From JBAYHA01 sp964605975 (GTDB lineage Bacteria > Patescibacteriota > Patescibacteriia > UBA11705 > JABHMO01): a DNA stretch of 19,790 bases. Below the pieces are notes generated by a model that saw nothing but the letters and a program-made list of their open reading frames with translations, was not told the origin of the DNA and did no database searches. The number at the start of each line of letters is the position of its first letter. Position 1 is the first letter of the stretch. Position numbers and translations under genes: made by a program. Where the stretch lies: assembly GCA_964605975.1 (NCBI GenBank), contig CAZSER010000011.1:1-19790 (forward strand), given 5' to 3'. Below, in pieces: positions 5,709 through 13,381 of the stretch.

Positions 5709-6178
5709 AATTTTGTAATACCACTTTCTGACAGAAGATAACAGCCCTTACCTCGATATTCATTAGTTCCTTTTTCTAAATGAAATAGAATTTGATACTG
5801 TTCTGGTAAAAGTTGAATAAAGGAATAATTACAACTTTGCTCTTCACAATTATCAACAGAACATGGTCTATTTGGAGCGTCAGGGTCAGTCATGACAGCA
5901 AGATCAGTTAGATATTTATTGAGATCAGAAATAGACATCTTGGCGCAAACATTAACCGGTCCAAGCTCACAAAAAGCTTTTTCAAAAGTGCCCGTTTCAT
6001 TTTTAATAATCTGCATAGCACTTTCAATCGCCTTGATATCGCTTATTCTCTTGGCATCACGAACTTTTGCTTCTTTATCAAATAAAACCAAGGCCACAAT
6101 AGTCAAAATTAAACCTATTAACAAAGTGACTAGCAAAACTTCCACCAAAGTAAATCCCTTCTTTTTGTTTTTATCCAT
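5705..6178 (-). CDS. Type IV pilin-like protein (third of three)
   Basis: 157 residues with a type III signal: basic leader to G8, cleavage before F9, FTLVEVLL with Glu at mature position 5, then a hydrophobic helix to about residue 30. The globular part carries six cysteines in the order C..C / C..C..C / C, with CNYSF and GCYLL motifs that match the two pilins upstream. It would be cleaved by a prepilin peptidase, not encoded here, and built into the pilus. It is the most divergent of the three: its N-terminal helix is FTLVE, not FTLIE, and is less hydrophobic. This would fit a minor pilin. It overlaps the peptidase gene by 4 bp and starts 9 bp after the previous pilin gene. Confidence 0.88.
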   Translation of the reverse strand: MDKNKKKGFTLVEVLLVTLLIGLILTIVALVLFDKEAKVRDAKRISDIKAIESAMQIIKNETGTFEKAFCELGPVNVCAKMSISDLNKYLTDLAVMTDPDAPNRPCSVDNCEEQSCNYSFIQLLPEQYQILFHLEKGTNEYRGKGCYLLSESGITKL

Positions 6179-6187
6179 AAAAAATTA

Positions 6188-6727
6188 TTAATAAGCAACA
6201 TCTTGTTGAATCAAAACTTCTTTAATCCCTTCTTTCGTTAAACTATAACAGCCTGAAGAAGAGTAGTCAGCCGTCCCTCTTTCAAGAAAAAACATTACTT
6301 CATAATTATCTTTTTCTAATTTACTAAACTGATAATTACAAACAGAACTGCAACCATTATTAACACAACCTTCTTCCGGACTAGAAGGATCTTTTAATGT
6401 TCTTATCGACGGTAAATACTCTTCTAACTTTCCTCCTTGACAACTGGATACTTCCGCTGTCTTATGGCATCCAACCGATGATACGGCTAAAGCCTCAGCA
6501 ATAACTAGTTTTTTATCCACATCAAACCCGGCAAGTTCATAAGTTCCTTCATTGTCATACATAACCTGCATTGCTTTGTGCAAAGTATTCATATTGGCAA
6601 GACGAACGGTATCTCTAGCTTTTTCACGAATTCCACCAAAAGAAACAATGGCCAACGATGATAGTAATCCCAAAATTGCGATCACTACCAACAACTCAAT
6701 CAAAGTAAAACCTTTTTGTTGTTTCAT
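6188..6727 (-). CDS. Type IV pilin (second of three)
   Basis: 179 residues. The prepilin signal is MKQQKG|FTLIELLVVIAILG, with a very hydrophobic N-terminal helix and Glu at mature position 5. Six cysteines occur in the shared pattern SSC..GGKLEEY / EEGC..GC..VCNYQF / GCYSL. The C-terminus extends about 15 residues beyond the GCY motif. The first 70 or so bases of this gene are almost identical to those of the next pilin upstream, which suggests recent duplication or gene conversion. It lies 32 bp after that gene and is in the same unit. It may be a major or minor subunit; which one cannot be told from sequence alone. Confidence 0.9.
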   Translation of the reverse strand: MKQQKGFTLIELLVVIAILGLLSSLAIVSFGGIREKARDTVRLANMNTLHKAMQVMYDNEGTYELAGFDVDKKLVIAEALAVSSVGCHKTAEVSSCQGGKLEEYLPSIRTLKDPSSPEEGCVNNGCSSVCNYQFSKLEKDNYEVMFFLERGTADYSSSGCYSLTKEGIKEVLIQQDVAY

Positions 6728-6759
6728 AAATTATTTATCTAATAATTTTGTATAATAAT

Positions 6760-7230
6760 TTACATATTACTATATAAATTTATCCCCGTTTTATCCAAAA
6801 TATAACAACCAGGTTCTTTGTATGCCCCTGCCCCGGCTTCTAAATAGAAAAGTACCCCATAATCATCGGATTCCAATGACCCAAAAGTATAGTTACATGG
6901 GCTTGAACAGTTAGCACCACAAACTTCTGTCCCAACCGGATCTTTTAGATTTCTCAAACTGGTAATATATTCCTCCAATCTACCACCTAAACAACTACTT
7001 ACCTCGGAACCAGCTTCACAATCAATTCCTAATTCTTCTGAATAACTACCATATTCACTATTAATAGCCTCCAACGCTGTCCGTAAAGCATCAATATCCG
7101 TTAATCTTTTTGTGTCTCTTCCTTTTTCTCTAATGTTACCAAAAGAAACTAATGCCAAAGATGATAGTAATCCCAAAATTGCGATCACTACCAACAGTTC
7201 AATCAAGGTAAAACCTTTTTTGATGTTCAT
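6760..7230 (-). CDS. Type IV pilin (first of three)
   Basis: 156 residues. The signal is MNIKKG|FTLIELLVVIAILG, followed by SSLALVSFGNIREKGRDTKR, the usual helix-to-domain transition of small Gram-positive-type pseudopilins. Six cysteines follow the same pattern as in its two neighbours, with CNYTF and GCYIL. The mature protein would form the pilus fibre by packing of the N-terminal helices. It lies 62 bp after pilC, the largest gap in the pilus cluster, which is AT-rich and could hold a separate promoter. It is the most likely major subunit, being the first and the most compact of the three (inference). Confidence 0.9.
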   Translation of the reverse strand: MNIKKGFTLIELLVVIAILGLLSSLALVSFGNIREKGRDTKRLTDIDALRTALEAINSEYGSYSEELGIDCEAGSEVSSCLGGRLEEYITSLRNLKDPVGTEVCGANCSSPCNYTFGSLESDDYGVLFYLEAGAGAYKEPGCYILDKTGINLYSNM

Positions 7231-7292
7231 AATTTTTTTTAAATTATTAATTATTTTTTAAAATAATAAAACTTTACTCCTATATAATTATA

Positions 7293-8504
7293 CTACATAT
7301 TAGTAGAAATTTGATACATTGGCAAAATAACGGCCATAATCATAATAGCCACAGCGATCCCCAGAACAACCATAATTACCGGTTCCAAAAGTGACATAAT
7401 ATTTCTAGTCATGTTCTCAACTTCTTTGGCATAAAACTCTCCAATCTTCTTTAAAACAAGTTCTATTTTTCCTGTTTCTTCTCCCGTTTCAATCATTTGA
7501 GGTACCATTTTGGGAATTTTATCTTCTTTAAAAAGAATTTCCGCCAACCTTCCTCCATTTTCCACATGTGTTTTTGTTTTTAACAAAACTTCTCGATAAT
7601 ACAAATTATTCATTATCTCTGCAGTGACACCAAGAGCGGAAACCAAATCTACTCCACCGATCATTAAAGTTCTTAATCCTCTAACAAACTGAACCGTACT
7701 AATATAATGAGTTATTTTACCAAAGACCGGTAAACCTAATTTAAATCTATCTATCTTAATTTTCACTTCCGGTTTTTTATTCAAAAAAACATAACCTCCA
7801 GATAAACAACCTATTCCCAAAAACAGTGCCCACCAATAATCAACAAAAAAATCGCTAGTCTTTTTGAGAATCATGGTTGAAGTGGGTAATTCACCTCCCG
7901 TTTGTTCTAACATTTGAGTAAGCTCAGGAACAACAAAAATCATCATTAAAATACCAATCACTAACAACCCACCAACAACAAAGGCGGGATAAATCATCGC
8001 CCCTCTAATTTTACTGCGCAGATCATAATCCTTCTCTAACTGATCGGCTAAATAAAGCAAAACCTCATCTAATCGTCCGGACATTTCTCCTGATTTAATA
8101 ATATTAACAAAAAAATTATCAAAAACATCTCTATAATTATCCAAAGCTTCCGAAAAACGAACTCCTCCTTCAACTTCAGCAGAAATACCAGCAATAACCG
8201 TTTTTAATCGTAAATTTTTTGTCTGAACGACAATATCTTTAAGCGCTTGAACCAATGGGACATTCGCCGAAATCATGATCGACAGTTGTCTCGAAAAAAT
8301 AACTAAATCCTTATCTTTAACTCGCGAAAAATATTTACTTAAATCAAGACTCCCAAAACCGTATTTTTTTTCTACCAAAGAAAGTACCAATAAATTTTTA
8401 TCAATCAAAATATCTTCCGCAATCCCCACCGTTTCTGCATCAACAAAACCTTCAACAACAACATTTTCCCCTTCTTTTTTTGCTCGATATTTATAAATAG
8501 ACAT
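7293..8504 (-). CDS. pilC: Type IV pilus inner-membrane platform protein PilC
   Basis: 403 residues, the usual length of PilC/GspF. Two T2SSF domains are visible (about 66-190 and 268-392), each with the family hallmarks: FSRQLSIMISANVPLVQAL, SGRLDEVLLYLADQLEKD and the second-domain counterpart ETGEETGKIELVLKKIG. Three membrane segments lie near 168-192, 216-240 and 370-397. The short N-terminal part (YKYRAKKEGENVVVEGFVDA) is typical. PilC couples the PilB motor to pilin insertion in the membrane. The gene follows pilB by 6 bp, without a clear Shine-Dalgarno sequence. Confidence 0.95.
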   Translation of the reverse strand: MSIYKYRAKKEGENVVVEGFVDAETVGIAEDILIDKNLLVLSLVEKKYGFGSLDLSKYFSRVKDKDLVIFSRQLSIMISANVPLVQALKDIVVQTKNLRLKTVIAGISAEVEGGVRFSEALDNYRDVFDNFFVNIIKSGEMSGRLDEVLLYLADQLEKDYDLRSKIRGAMIYPAFVVGGLLVIGILMMIFVVPELTQMLEQTGGELPTSTMILKKTSDFFVDYWWALFLGIGCLSGGYVFLNKKPEVKIKIDRFKLGLPVFGKITHYISTVQFVRGLRTLMIGGVDLVSALGVTAEIMNNLYYREVLLKTKTHVENGGRLAEILFKEDKIPKMVPQMIETGEETGKIELVLKKIGEFYAKEVENMTRNIMSLLEPVIMVVLGIAVAIMIMAVILPMYQISTNM

Positions 8505-8510
8505 AAAAAA

Positions 8511-10268
8511 TTAAGATTGCTCTTCAATTTCATTAGCAACCCGAAACACTTCTTCAATCGTAGTAACTCCTAACAAAACCTTCTGCAAACCATCTTGTAA
8601 TAGACTTGGAATACCCATTGCCAAAACCTCCTTTTCCATTTCTTCACGATTAAAATCACTGGAAATTATTTCTTTTAATTTACCACTAATTGGCAAAACT
8701 TCAGCAACGACAACGCGACCAGAATAACCTGTTTCTTTGCAAAAACTACACCCAACCGCCTTATAAGCCTTAATTCTGCCCTGTTCTTCTTTAATTAACC
8801 CTTTATATTCTTCATTAACAGCCACCAACTCTTTTTTTATTTTATTTGAAGTTTCCAACGATAAAAGAACTTCTTCTTTACACCTAGGACACAATCTCCT
8901 TGCTAATCTTTGCGCAATTACTAAATTTAAAGTGGAAGCAAGTAAAAATGGCTCCACCTTCATATCAACCAATCGAGGAATTGCACCTAACGAGTCATTA
9001 GTATGCAAAGTAGAAAAAAGCAAATGCCCGGTCAAGGCCGCATGAACAGCCATTTCTGCCGTTTCCCCATCACGAATTTCTCCGACCATAATAATATCCG
9101 GATCTTGACGAAGCAAGGAACGCAAACCTGAAGCGAAACTAAACTTTACCTCTGGCCTAATTTGTGCTTGATTTATTCCGGGAATATTATACTCAATAGG
9201 ATCCTCTAAGGTAGTAATATTTATTCCTTCTTTATTTAACATGCTTAACATTGAAAAAAGTGTAGTTGATTTCCCAGACCCCGTAGGACCAGTTACTAAA
9301 ATCATACCATAAGTTTGCCTTAGTGCTTGATCAATAACAGTTCTTAATTTCTCGTTAAACCCTAACTGTTCCAAGGTTAATGCTTTTCCAGAAATATCCA
9401 AAATTCTCAAAGTAGCTTTTTCTTTGCCAAATAACGGCATTGTCGAAACACGCAAATCATAATCAACTCCCGGAGCTTTAAACTTAAAACGACCATCTTG
9501 CGGAACTCTGGTTTCATCAATCTTCAATCCGGAAAGAACTTTTATTCTAGAAATTATTGAATCATGAATGTGCACAGGCAAATTTAAAACTGTATTTAAA
9601 ATTCCATCCACGCGAAAACGAACTCGAGAATATCCCTCGTATGGTTCAATATGAATATCCGAAGCTTTATTGACTACCGCATTTTTGATAATCATTGTCA
9701 CAATCTCACTTACCGGAGCCTTTTTAACAACTTCAGAAAAATTCTCTACATTCTCGATCGACTCTTTTTCTAAACTTTCTCTCTCTTTGGATGCCTGACT
9801 AACAACAGAAGCAACTTCATTACTAAAACCGGAAAATCGTCTTTTTACTTCAGCCAAGGAATAAGAAGAAGCAACAAAATACTTAATAATCAAATTTTTA
9901 CTACTAGCCCAAAAATCAAGCACTTCTCTTGTTGCCAAATTATCAGGTTCGGCCAAAGCAATATGAACTAAATTTTCTTTTTTAAAAAAACAAACGCAAG
10001 AATGATCGGCAATAATCTTTTCTGGCAAAAAATTAAAAATCTCCTGTGAAATTTCTTGTTCTAATAAATTAACATAAGGAAAACCAAAAAAATCGCCCGC
10101 CTTTTCAGCTAACTTTTCATTATCAACAAAACCTCCCTTCGTCAAAGTTTCCATGAAACCTTTACCCTCAGATAGCAATAATATTTCAACATCTTTGAGT
10201 TGATTTTCTCTTAACAACTTTTTCTCTATCAAAAAATTACTGAATTTTTTTTGCCAATTATTTAACAT
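8511..10268 (-). CDS. pilB: Type IV pilus extension ATPase PilB
   Basis: An N-terminal MshEN/T2SSE_N-type region (about 10-150) is followed by the GspE/PilB ATPase domain. Counting from a possible TTG start 6 nt upstream, Walker A GPTGSGKS is at 329-336, the Asp box near 357, Walker B DPDIIMVGEIRD at 391-402 and the His box HAALTGHLLFSTLHTND from 411. A zinc-binding set of cysteines (C462, C465, C509, C512) is as in PilB and GspE but not PilT. The ATG at 10268 is preferred to the TTG at 10274 because it fits the usual start codon; neither has a Shine-Dalgarno sequence. The protein is cytoplasmic, a hexamer that powers pilus growth on PilC. No retraction ATPase is encoded in this window. Confidence 0.95.
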   Translation of the reverse strand: MLNNWQKKFSNFLIEKKLLRENQLKDVEILLLSEGKGFMETLTKGGFVDNEKLAEKAGDFFGFPYVNLLEQEISQEIFNFLPEKIIADHSCVCFFKKENLVHIALAEPDNLATREVLDFWASSKNLIIKYFVASSYSLAEVKRRFSGFSNEVASVVSQASKERESLEKESIENVENFSEVVKKAPVSEIVTMIIKNAVVNKASDIHIEPYEGYSRVRFRVDGILNTVLNLPVHIHDSIISRIKVLSGLKIDETRVPQDGRFKFKAPGVDYDLRVSTMPLFGKEKATLRILDISGKALTLEQLGFNEKLRTVIDQALRQTYGMILVTGPTGSGKSTTLFSMLSMLNKEGINITTLEDPIEYNIPGINQAQIRPEVKFSFASGLRSLLRQDPDIIMVGEIRDGETAEMAVHAALTGHLLFSTLHTNDSLGAIPRLVDMKVEPFLLASTLNLVIAQRLARRLCPRCKEEVLLSLETSNKIKKELVAVNEEYKGLIKEEQGRIKAYKAVGCSFCKETGYSGRVVVAEVLPISGKLKEIISSDFNREEMEKEVLAMGIPSLLQDGLQKVLLGVTTIEEVFRVANEIEEQS

Positions 10269-10282
10269 GCCCAAATTTATTA

Positions 10283-10558
10283 TTATTCGGAAAAAGGATC
10301 TTGTTTAAACTCTTTATAACGATCAGGCGATATTTCAAACTTGTCATTTATCAATTCTTTCTTTGGTAAAATCTCCGCTAATTTTTTTAGATTACGAACA
10401 CTCACCTCCGGATTATAAGGATCTCTAACTTTATCTTCCAAAAAATTTATCTCCGTATTATAAACAAAATATTTACTTGGTAAAAAATAACCAAGAAAAG
10501 CAACCATCACTGCAAAAAAAATAAAGACAAACGCAATAAATTTATTTACTTTATTCAT
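10283..10558 (-). CDS. Small membrane protein inside the pilus operon
   Basis: 91 residues, not recognised. There is one N-terminal TM helix (about 7-26) after a short basic start, then a 65-residue charged, Pro-containing domain that should lie outside the membrane. It sits between pilO (3 bp away) and pilB (14 bp away). This is about where Gram-negative operons have pilP, but it has no lipobox and no similarity to PilP that I can see. Tight spacing suggests a part in the PilM/N/O alignment complex. Function is inferred from position only. Confidence 0.75.
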   Translation of the reverse strand: MNKVNKFIAFVFIFFAVMVAFLGYFLPSKYFVYNTEINFLEDKVRDPYNPEVSVRNLKKLAEILPKKELINDKFEISPDRYKEFKQDPFSE

Positions 10559-10561
10559 AAA

Positions 10562-11182
10562 CTAATCTGGTAAATAAAAAAGCTCCATTTTTAAATTATA
10601 TTGTTTTTCTTTTGGAGAATATGCCAAGGAAACAACCTGAAAAAATCGACTGGAATTTTCTAAGTCTCGCAAAAAATTTTTTAATAAAAAATAATCTCCC
10701 CCACTCAAAGACATAGTCACAGAGATCTTTTCTATTTTATGACTTGATTTTTCTTTATTTTTATTTGGAACTTCCGCTAAATTCAAATTTCGAAGAAATA
10801 ATGAATTTTTGATGGCAATTTTCTCTACCAATAAATACAACTCGGATAAATCCTTTTGAGAGGGTAACATTAACCTTACTGCTTGATCCAGATCTCCATA
10901 ATTTTTGACAATATCGTCAACAGAAGAATAACGACTCAATCGATTCTGTTGATCTTCGAACTCATTTTTTATATTTTCTAATAAAGCCGACTGGTCGAAA
11001 TAATAAATTTTTGCTACCCAAAAAGATGGAAATAAAAAAACAATTAACCAAAAGAAAAACCAAACTAAACTTAACGCCCCACTATTAGAGACAACCATTT
11101 CCATAAAACTAAAACCAGCAGACCTTGACTGAGTTTCCGCTTTATAAAAAACTTCTCTTTTCGGGGGTTGATTGATAGACAT
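10562..11182 (-). CDS. pilO: Type IV pilus alignment protein PilO-like
   Basis: 206 residues. A 33-residue cytoplasmic start is followed by one TM helix (about 34-60), a coiled-coil stretch (about 65-115) and a small alpha/beta domain (about 120-206) of the type found in PilO/GspM, with SVTMSLSGGDYFLLKNFLRDLENS. PilO pairs with PilN under the membrane surface on the external side. It is 7 bp after pilN. Recognition rests on architecture and gene order more than on conserved residues, which are few in this family. Confidence 0.82.
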   Translation of the reverse strand: MSINQPPKREVFYKAETQSRSAGFSFMEMVVSNSGALSLVWFFFWLIVFLFPSFWVAKIYYFDQSALLENIKNEFEDQQNRLSRYSSVDDIVKNYGDLDQAVRLMLPSQKDLSELYLLVEKIAIKNSLFLRNLNLAEVPNKNKEKSSHKIEKISVTMSLSGGDYFLLKNFLRDLENSSRFFQVVSLAYSPKEKQYNLKMELFYLPD

Positions 11183-11189
11183 AGTTCAA

Positions 11190-12155
11190 TCAATTTAAAA
11201 TATCTTTCTGTAAAAATAAATTTATTTGAAATCTTATGGGATATAAAACATCAACCGATTCCTTTGTCCCTAAATTTTTAATTTCTTCTTGACTGGCAGA
11301 ATTTATTTCTACCTTTTCTACAAAATCAGCATTCTCCAAAATTTCCAACTGCCGAGCAACATCGGCATAACTCTTGGTTCTGGCTGTTAACAAAACTTTT
11401 CCGGACTCATCAGCCGTTAAATCGGTATAATAAACGCCTTTGGAGATGTTCCTCTCTAAGTGATCCAAAAAAACTGTCCAACGAATTCTACCATTTTGCA
11501 AATCGGAAATTGCGGAAATCTTTTTCTCTAAATCCTTCAAAAGATCCTTACTTGTATCATACAAACTGATCTTCTGCTTAACTTCGACTATTTTTTGATC
11601 AAAATCAATAATAATCGCCTGTTTTTCACTCCTTTTTTGATAAAAATAAACATAAACAGCCACACCGATAACTGCCGTTAACAAAAAAAGAATCGACCAA
11701 TTACGAAATATCCGCCAAAACTTTCTTTTAATTCCAGTATAATAATCTTCCGTCAACAAATTTGGAGTTTCTTTTTGTTTTGGCGACAATGATTCCCCAA
11801 CATTAAAAACATTTGGTTTACTTTTTTGGTTGTTAATATTTTTCAAAACATATTCTTTTGTCACAGGCTCAACAACTTTAATTTTCTTTTCTATAATCAC
11901 CGGAACATCTGTTGCTTTCGTTGATTCGGTTTTTTTCTTGGCGATAAAATTTGCCTTGGGTAGTGATTCCTCATAACCAAAAGAAACAGAAGCTCTTGGA
12001 GTTTTAATTTCTTTCTTTTCTTCAACAAAAAACCGATCATCTTCAGGCAAGTGAACTTTAAAATTTGGTATTTTTTTGTTTTTTTGTGCCAAATTCTTTT
12101 CTTCTTCTTCCCTTTTTCTCAACTCTTCTGGCAACAAACTTATAGAACTCGCCAT
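11190..12155 (-). CDS. pilN: PilN-like protein with a long N-terminal linker
   Basis: 321 residues. The start SISLLPEEL (4-12) matches the INLLP-type peptide by which PilN binds the cleft of PilM. In typical PilN the TM helix follows almost at once; here a charged, Lys/Glu/Pro-rich and probably disordered stretch of about 135 residues comes first. The TM helix is at about 151-172, followed by a coiled coil and an alpha/beta domain (about 215-315) with LERNISKGVYYTDLTADESG. The protein links cytoplasmic PilM with PilO. The gene lies 24 bp after pilM. Confidence 0.87.
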   Translation of the reverse strand: MASSISLLPEELRKREEEEKNLAQKNKKIPNFKVHLPEDDRFFVEEKKEIKTPRASVSFGYEESLPKANFIAKKKTESTKATDVPVIIEKKIKVVEPVTKEYVLKNINNQKSKPNVFNVGESLSPKQKETPNLLTEDYYTGIKRKFWRIFRNWSILFLLTAVIGVAVYVYFYQKRSEKQAIIIDFDQKIVEVKQKISLYDTSKDLLKDLEKKISAISDLQNGRIRWTVFLDHLERNISKGVYYTDLTADESGKVLLTARTKSYADVARQLEILENADFVEKVEINSASQEEIKNLGTKESVDVLYPIRFQINLFLQKDILN

Positions 12156-12179
12156 TTTTTTGTTTTTTATCTTTTTATT

Positions 12180-13280
12180 TTATTCTATATCACGCATAGC
12201 CAAACCGACGGCCGTTGCTAAACGATTTCCAATACTATCCAAAACCGGCTGCATTTCCACCGGATAAATAACTCTTGCCCACGGATTACCAATAAAAGTT
12301 CTTAATCCCAACTTGTCAGAAAAATATTGAGGAAGATTAAATAAGGAAGAACTTCCTCCGGTCAAAATAACTCTTTCAAACTTTTTGTTTTTATTATCTG
12401 GTTGCTCTAAATAAAAATTAATTGTATATTGAACTTCATCGACAATAATTTTGACTGCTCGTTCAACAATTTCTGGTAATTCTCCGTTTGGAGCCTCAAC
12501 ATTAGCCAAATCTCTTTTGAACTGTTCCGCTTGTAAAACATTAACATTTAAAGTTTCCGAAATACTTTTTGTCAAAGCTAAACCACCGACATTAAGCGTC
12601 CTATTTAGCAAAGGCAAGCCCGCATCAACAACAGTAATGTCCGTATTAGTACCCCCAATGTCGACCAAAACAACCAATGATTTATCTTTACCAACCAAAG
12701 ATCGAGAAAGCGAAAAAGCCTCAGTTTCTAAACTTAACAAAGTAAGATCCGCCTTCTTGAAAATATCTAAATATTTTTGAACAACCTCTTTAGAAGCTCC
12801 GGTAAGTAAAATTTGTAAATTTCTAATTTTTTCACCAGCTTCTTTTTGTTTTTTTAAAACTTCTTCTGAAGTAATAATTTTCCAATCCAAAATCATCTCT
12901 TCCAACGGTAAAGGTAAAACTTTTTTGGCTTCCCATTCCACAGCGGTAGTGACTTTTTTGGGAGAAGTTAAATCTTTCACCGAAATTTCAGAAATGGAAA
13001 TAATAGAATTAAAAACAGCTTGACTAGGTAAGGCAGTCACTGCTTTTTTGGACAATGTTTTACAAGACTGACAAACTTTGCGTAAATTTTCAGCAGTTTT
13101 ATCAGGATCATCAACTAATTTTTGACCTTCACCTTTAAGAGAGCGCTCTAAATAACCATAAGTCACCAACTGAGCGCGTCCATTGTTATTAGCTAATTCT
13201 ACAACCTTAATACTACTACCGCCAATATCAACGCCCAAAAAATTAGCCTCTGCGGAACTTCCGCTTGAAAAAATACCCAT
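12180..13280 (-). CDS. pilM: Actin-like pilus assembly protein PilM
   Basis: 366 residues. The actin/FtsA-like ATPase signatures are clear: phosphate-1 loop VDIGGSS (17-23), phosphate-2 loop VDIGGTNTD (206-214) and adenosine motif LTGGSSS (306-312). A 1C-like insertion (about 85-165) is present. PilM lies at the cytoplasmic face and binds the N-terminal peptide of PilN, linking the alignment complex to the motor. It is the first gene of the tight pilus cluster, with a candidate promoter 38 bp upstream. No Shine-Dalgarno sequence is evident. Confidence 0.95.
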   Translation of the reverse strand: MGIFSSGSSAEANFLGVDIGGSSIKVVELANNNGRAQLVTYGYLERSLKGEGQKLVDDPDKTAENLRKVCQSCKTLSKKAVTALPSQAVFNSIISISEISVKDLTSPKKVTTAVEWEAKKVLPLPLEEMILDWKIITSEEVLKKQKEAGEKIRNLQILLTGASKEVVQKYLDIFKKADLTLLSLETEAFSLSRSLVGKDKSLVVLVDIGGTNTDITVVDAGLPLLNRTLNVGGLALTKSISETLNVNVLQAEQFKRDLANVEAPNGELPEIVERAVKIIVDEVQYTINFYLEQPDNKNKKFERVILTGGSSSLFNLPQYFSDKLGLRTFIGNPWARVIYPVEMQPVLDSIGNRLATAVGLAMRDIE

Positions 13281-13317
13281 ATTTTTATTTCTATTTTAAA
13301 TCTAAAAATCTATTTTT

Positions 13318-13347
13318 ATTATAACACTTTTTTTAATTTTTTGCTAA
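13318..13347 (-). promoter_or_regulatory. Candidate promoter of the pilus operon
   Basis: A perfect TATAAT (13323-13318) has a moderate -35 match, TTAGCA, 18 bp upstream (13347-13342), on the minus strand. The start codon of pilM is at 13280, leaving a leader of about 30 nt. The 100-bp gap before pilM, the largest in this part of the cluster, supports a promoter here. Confidence 0.45.
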
Positions 13348-13381
13348 GTTATACACAACTATAAACATTATTTTTAAATTT

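Noticed and set aside
10268..10274. TTG start for pilB six bases upstream of the ATG.
   Set aside because: No ribosome-binding signal favours it, and the ATG gives a full-length protein.
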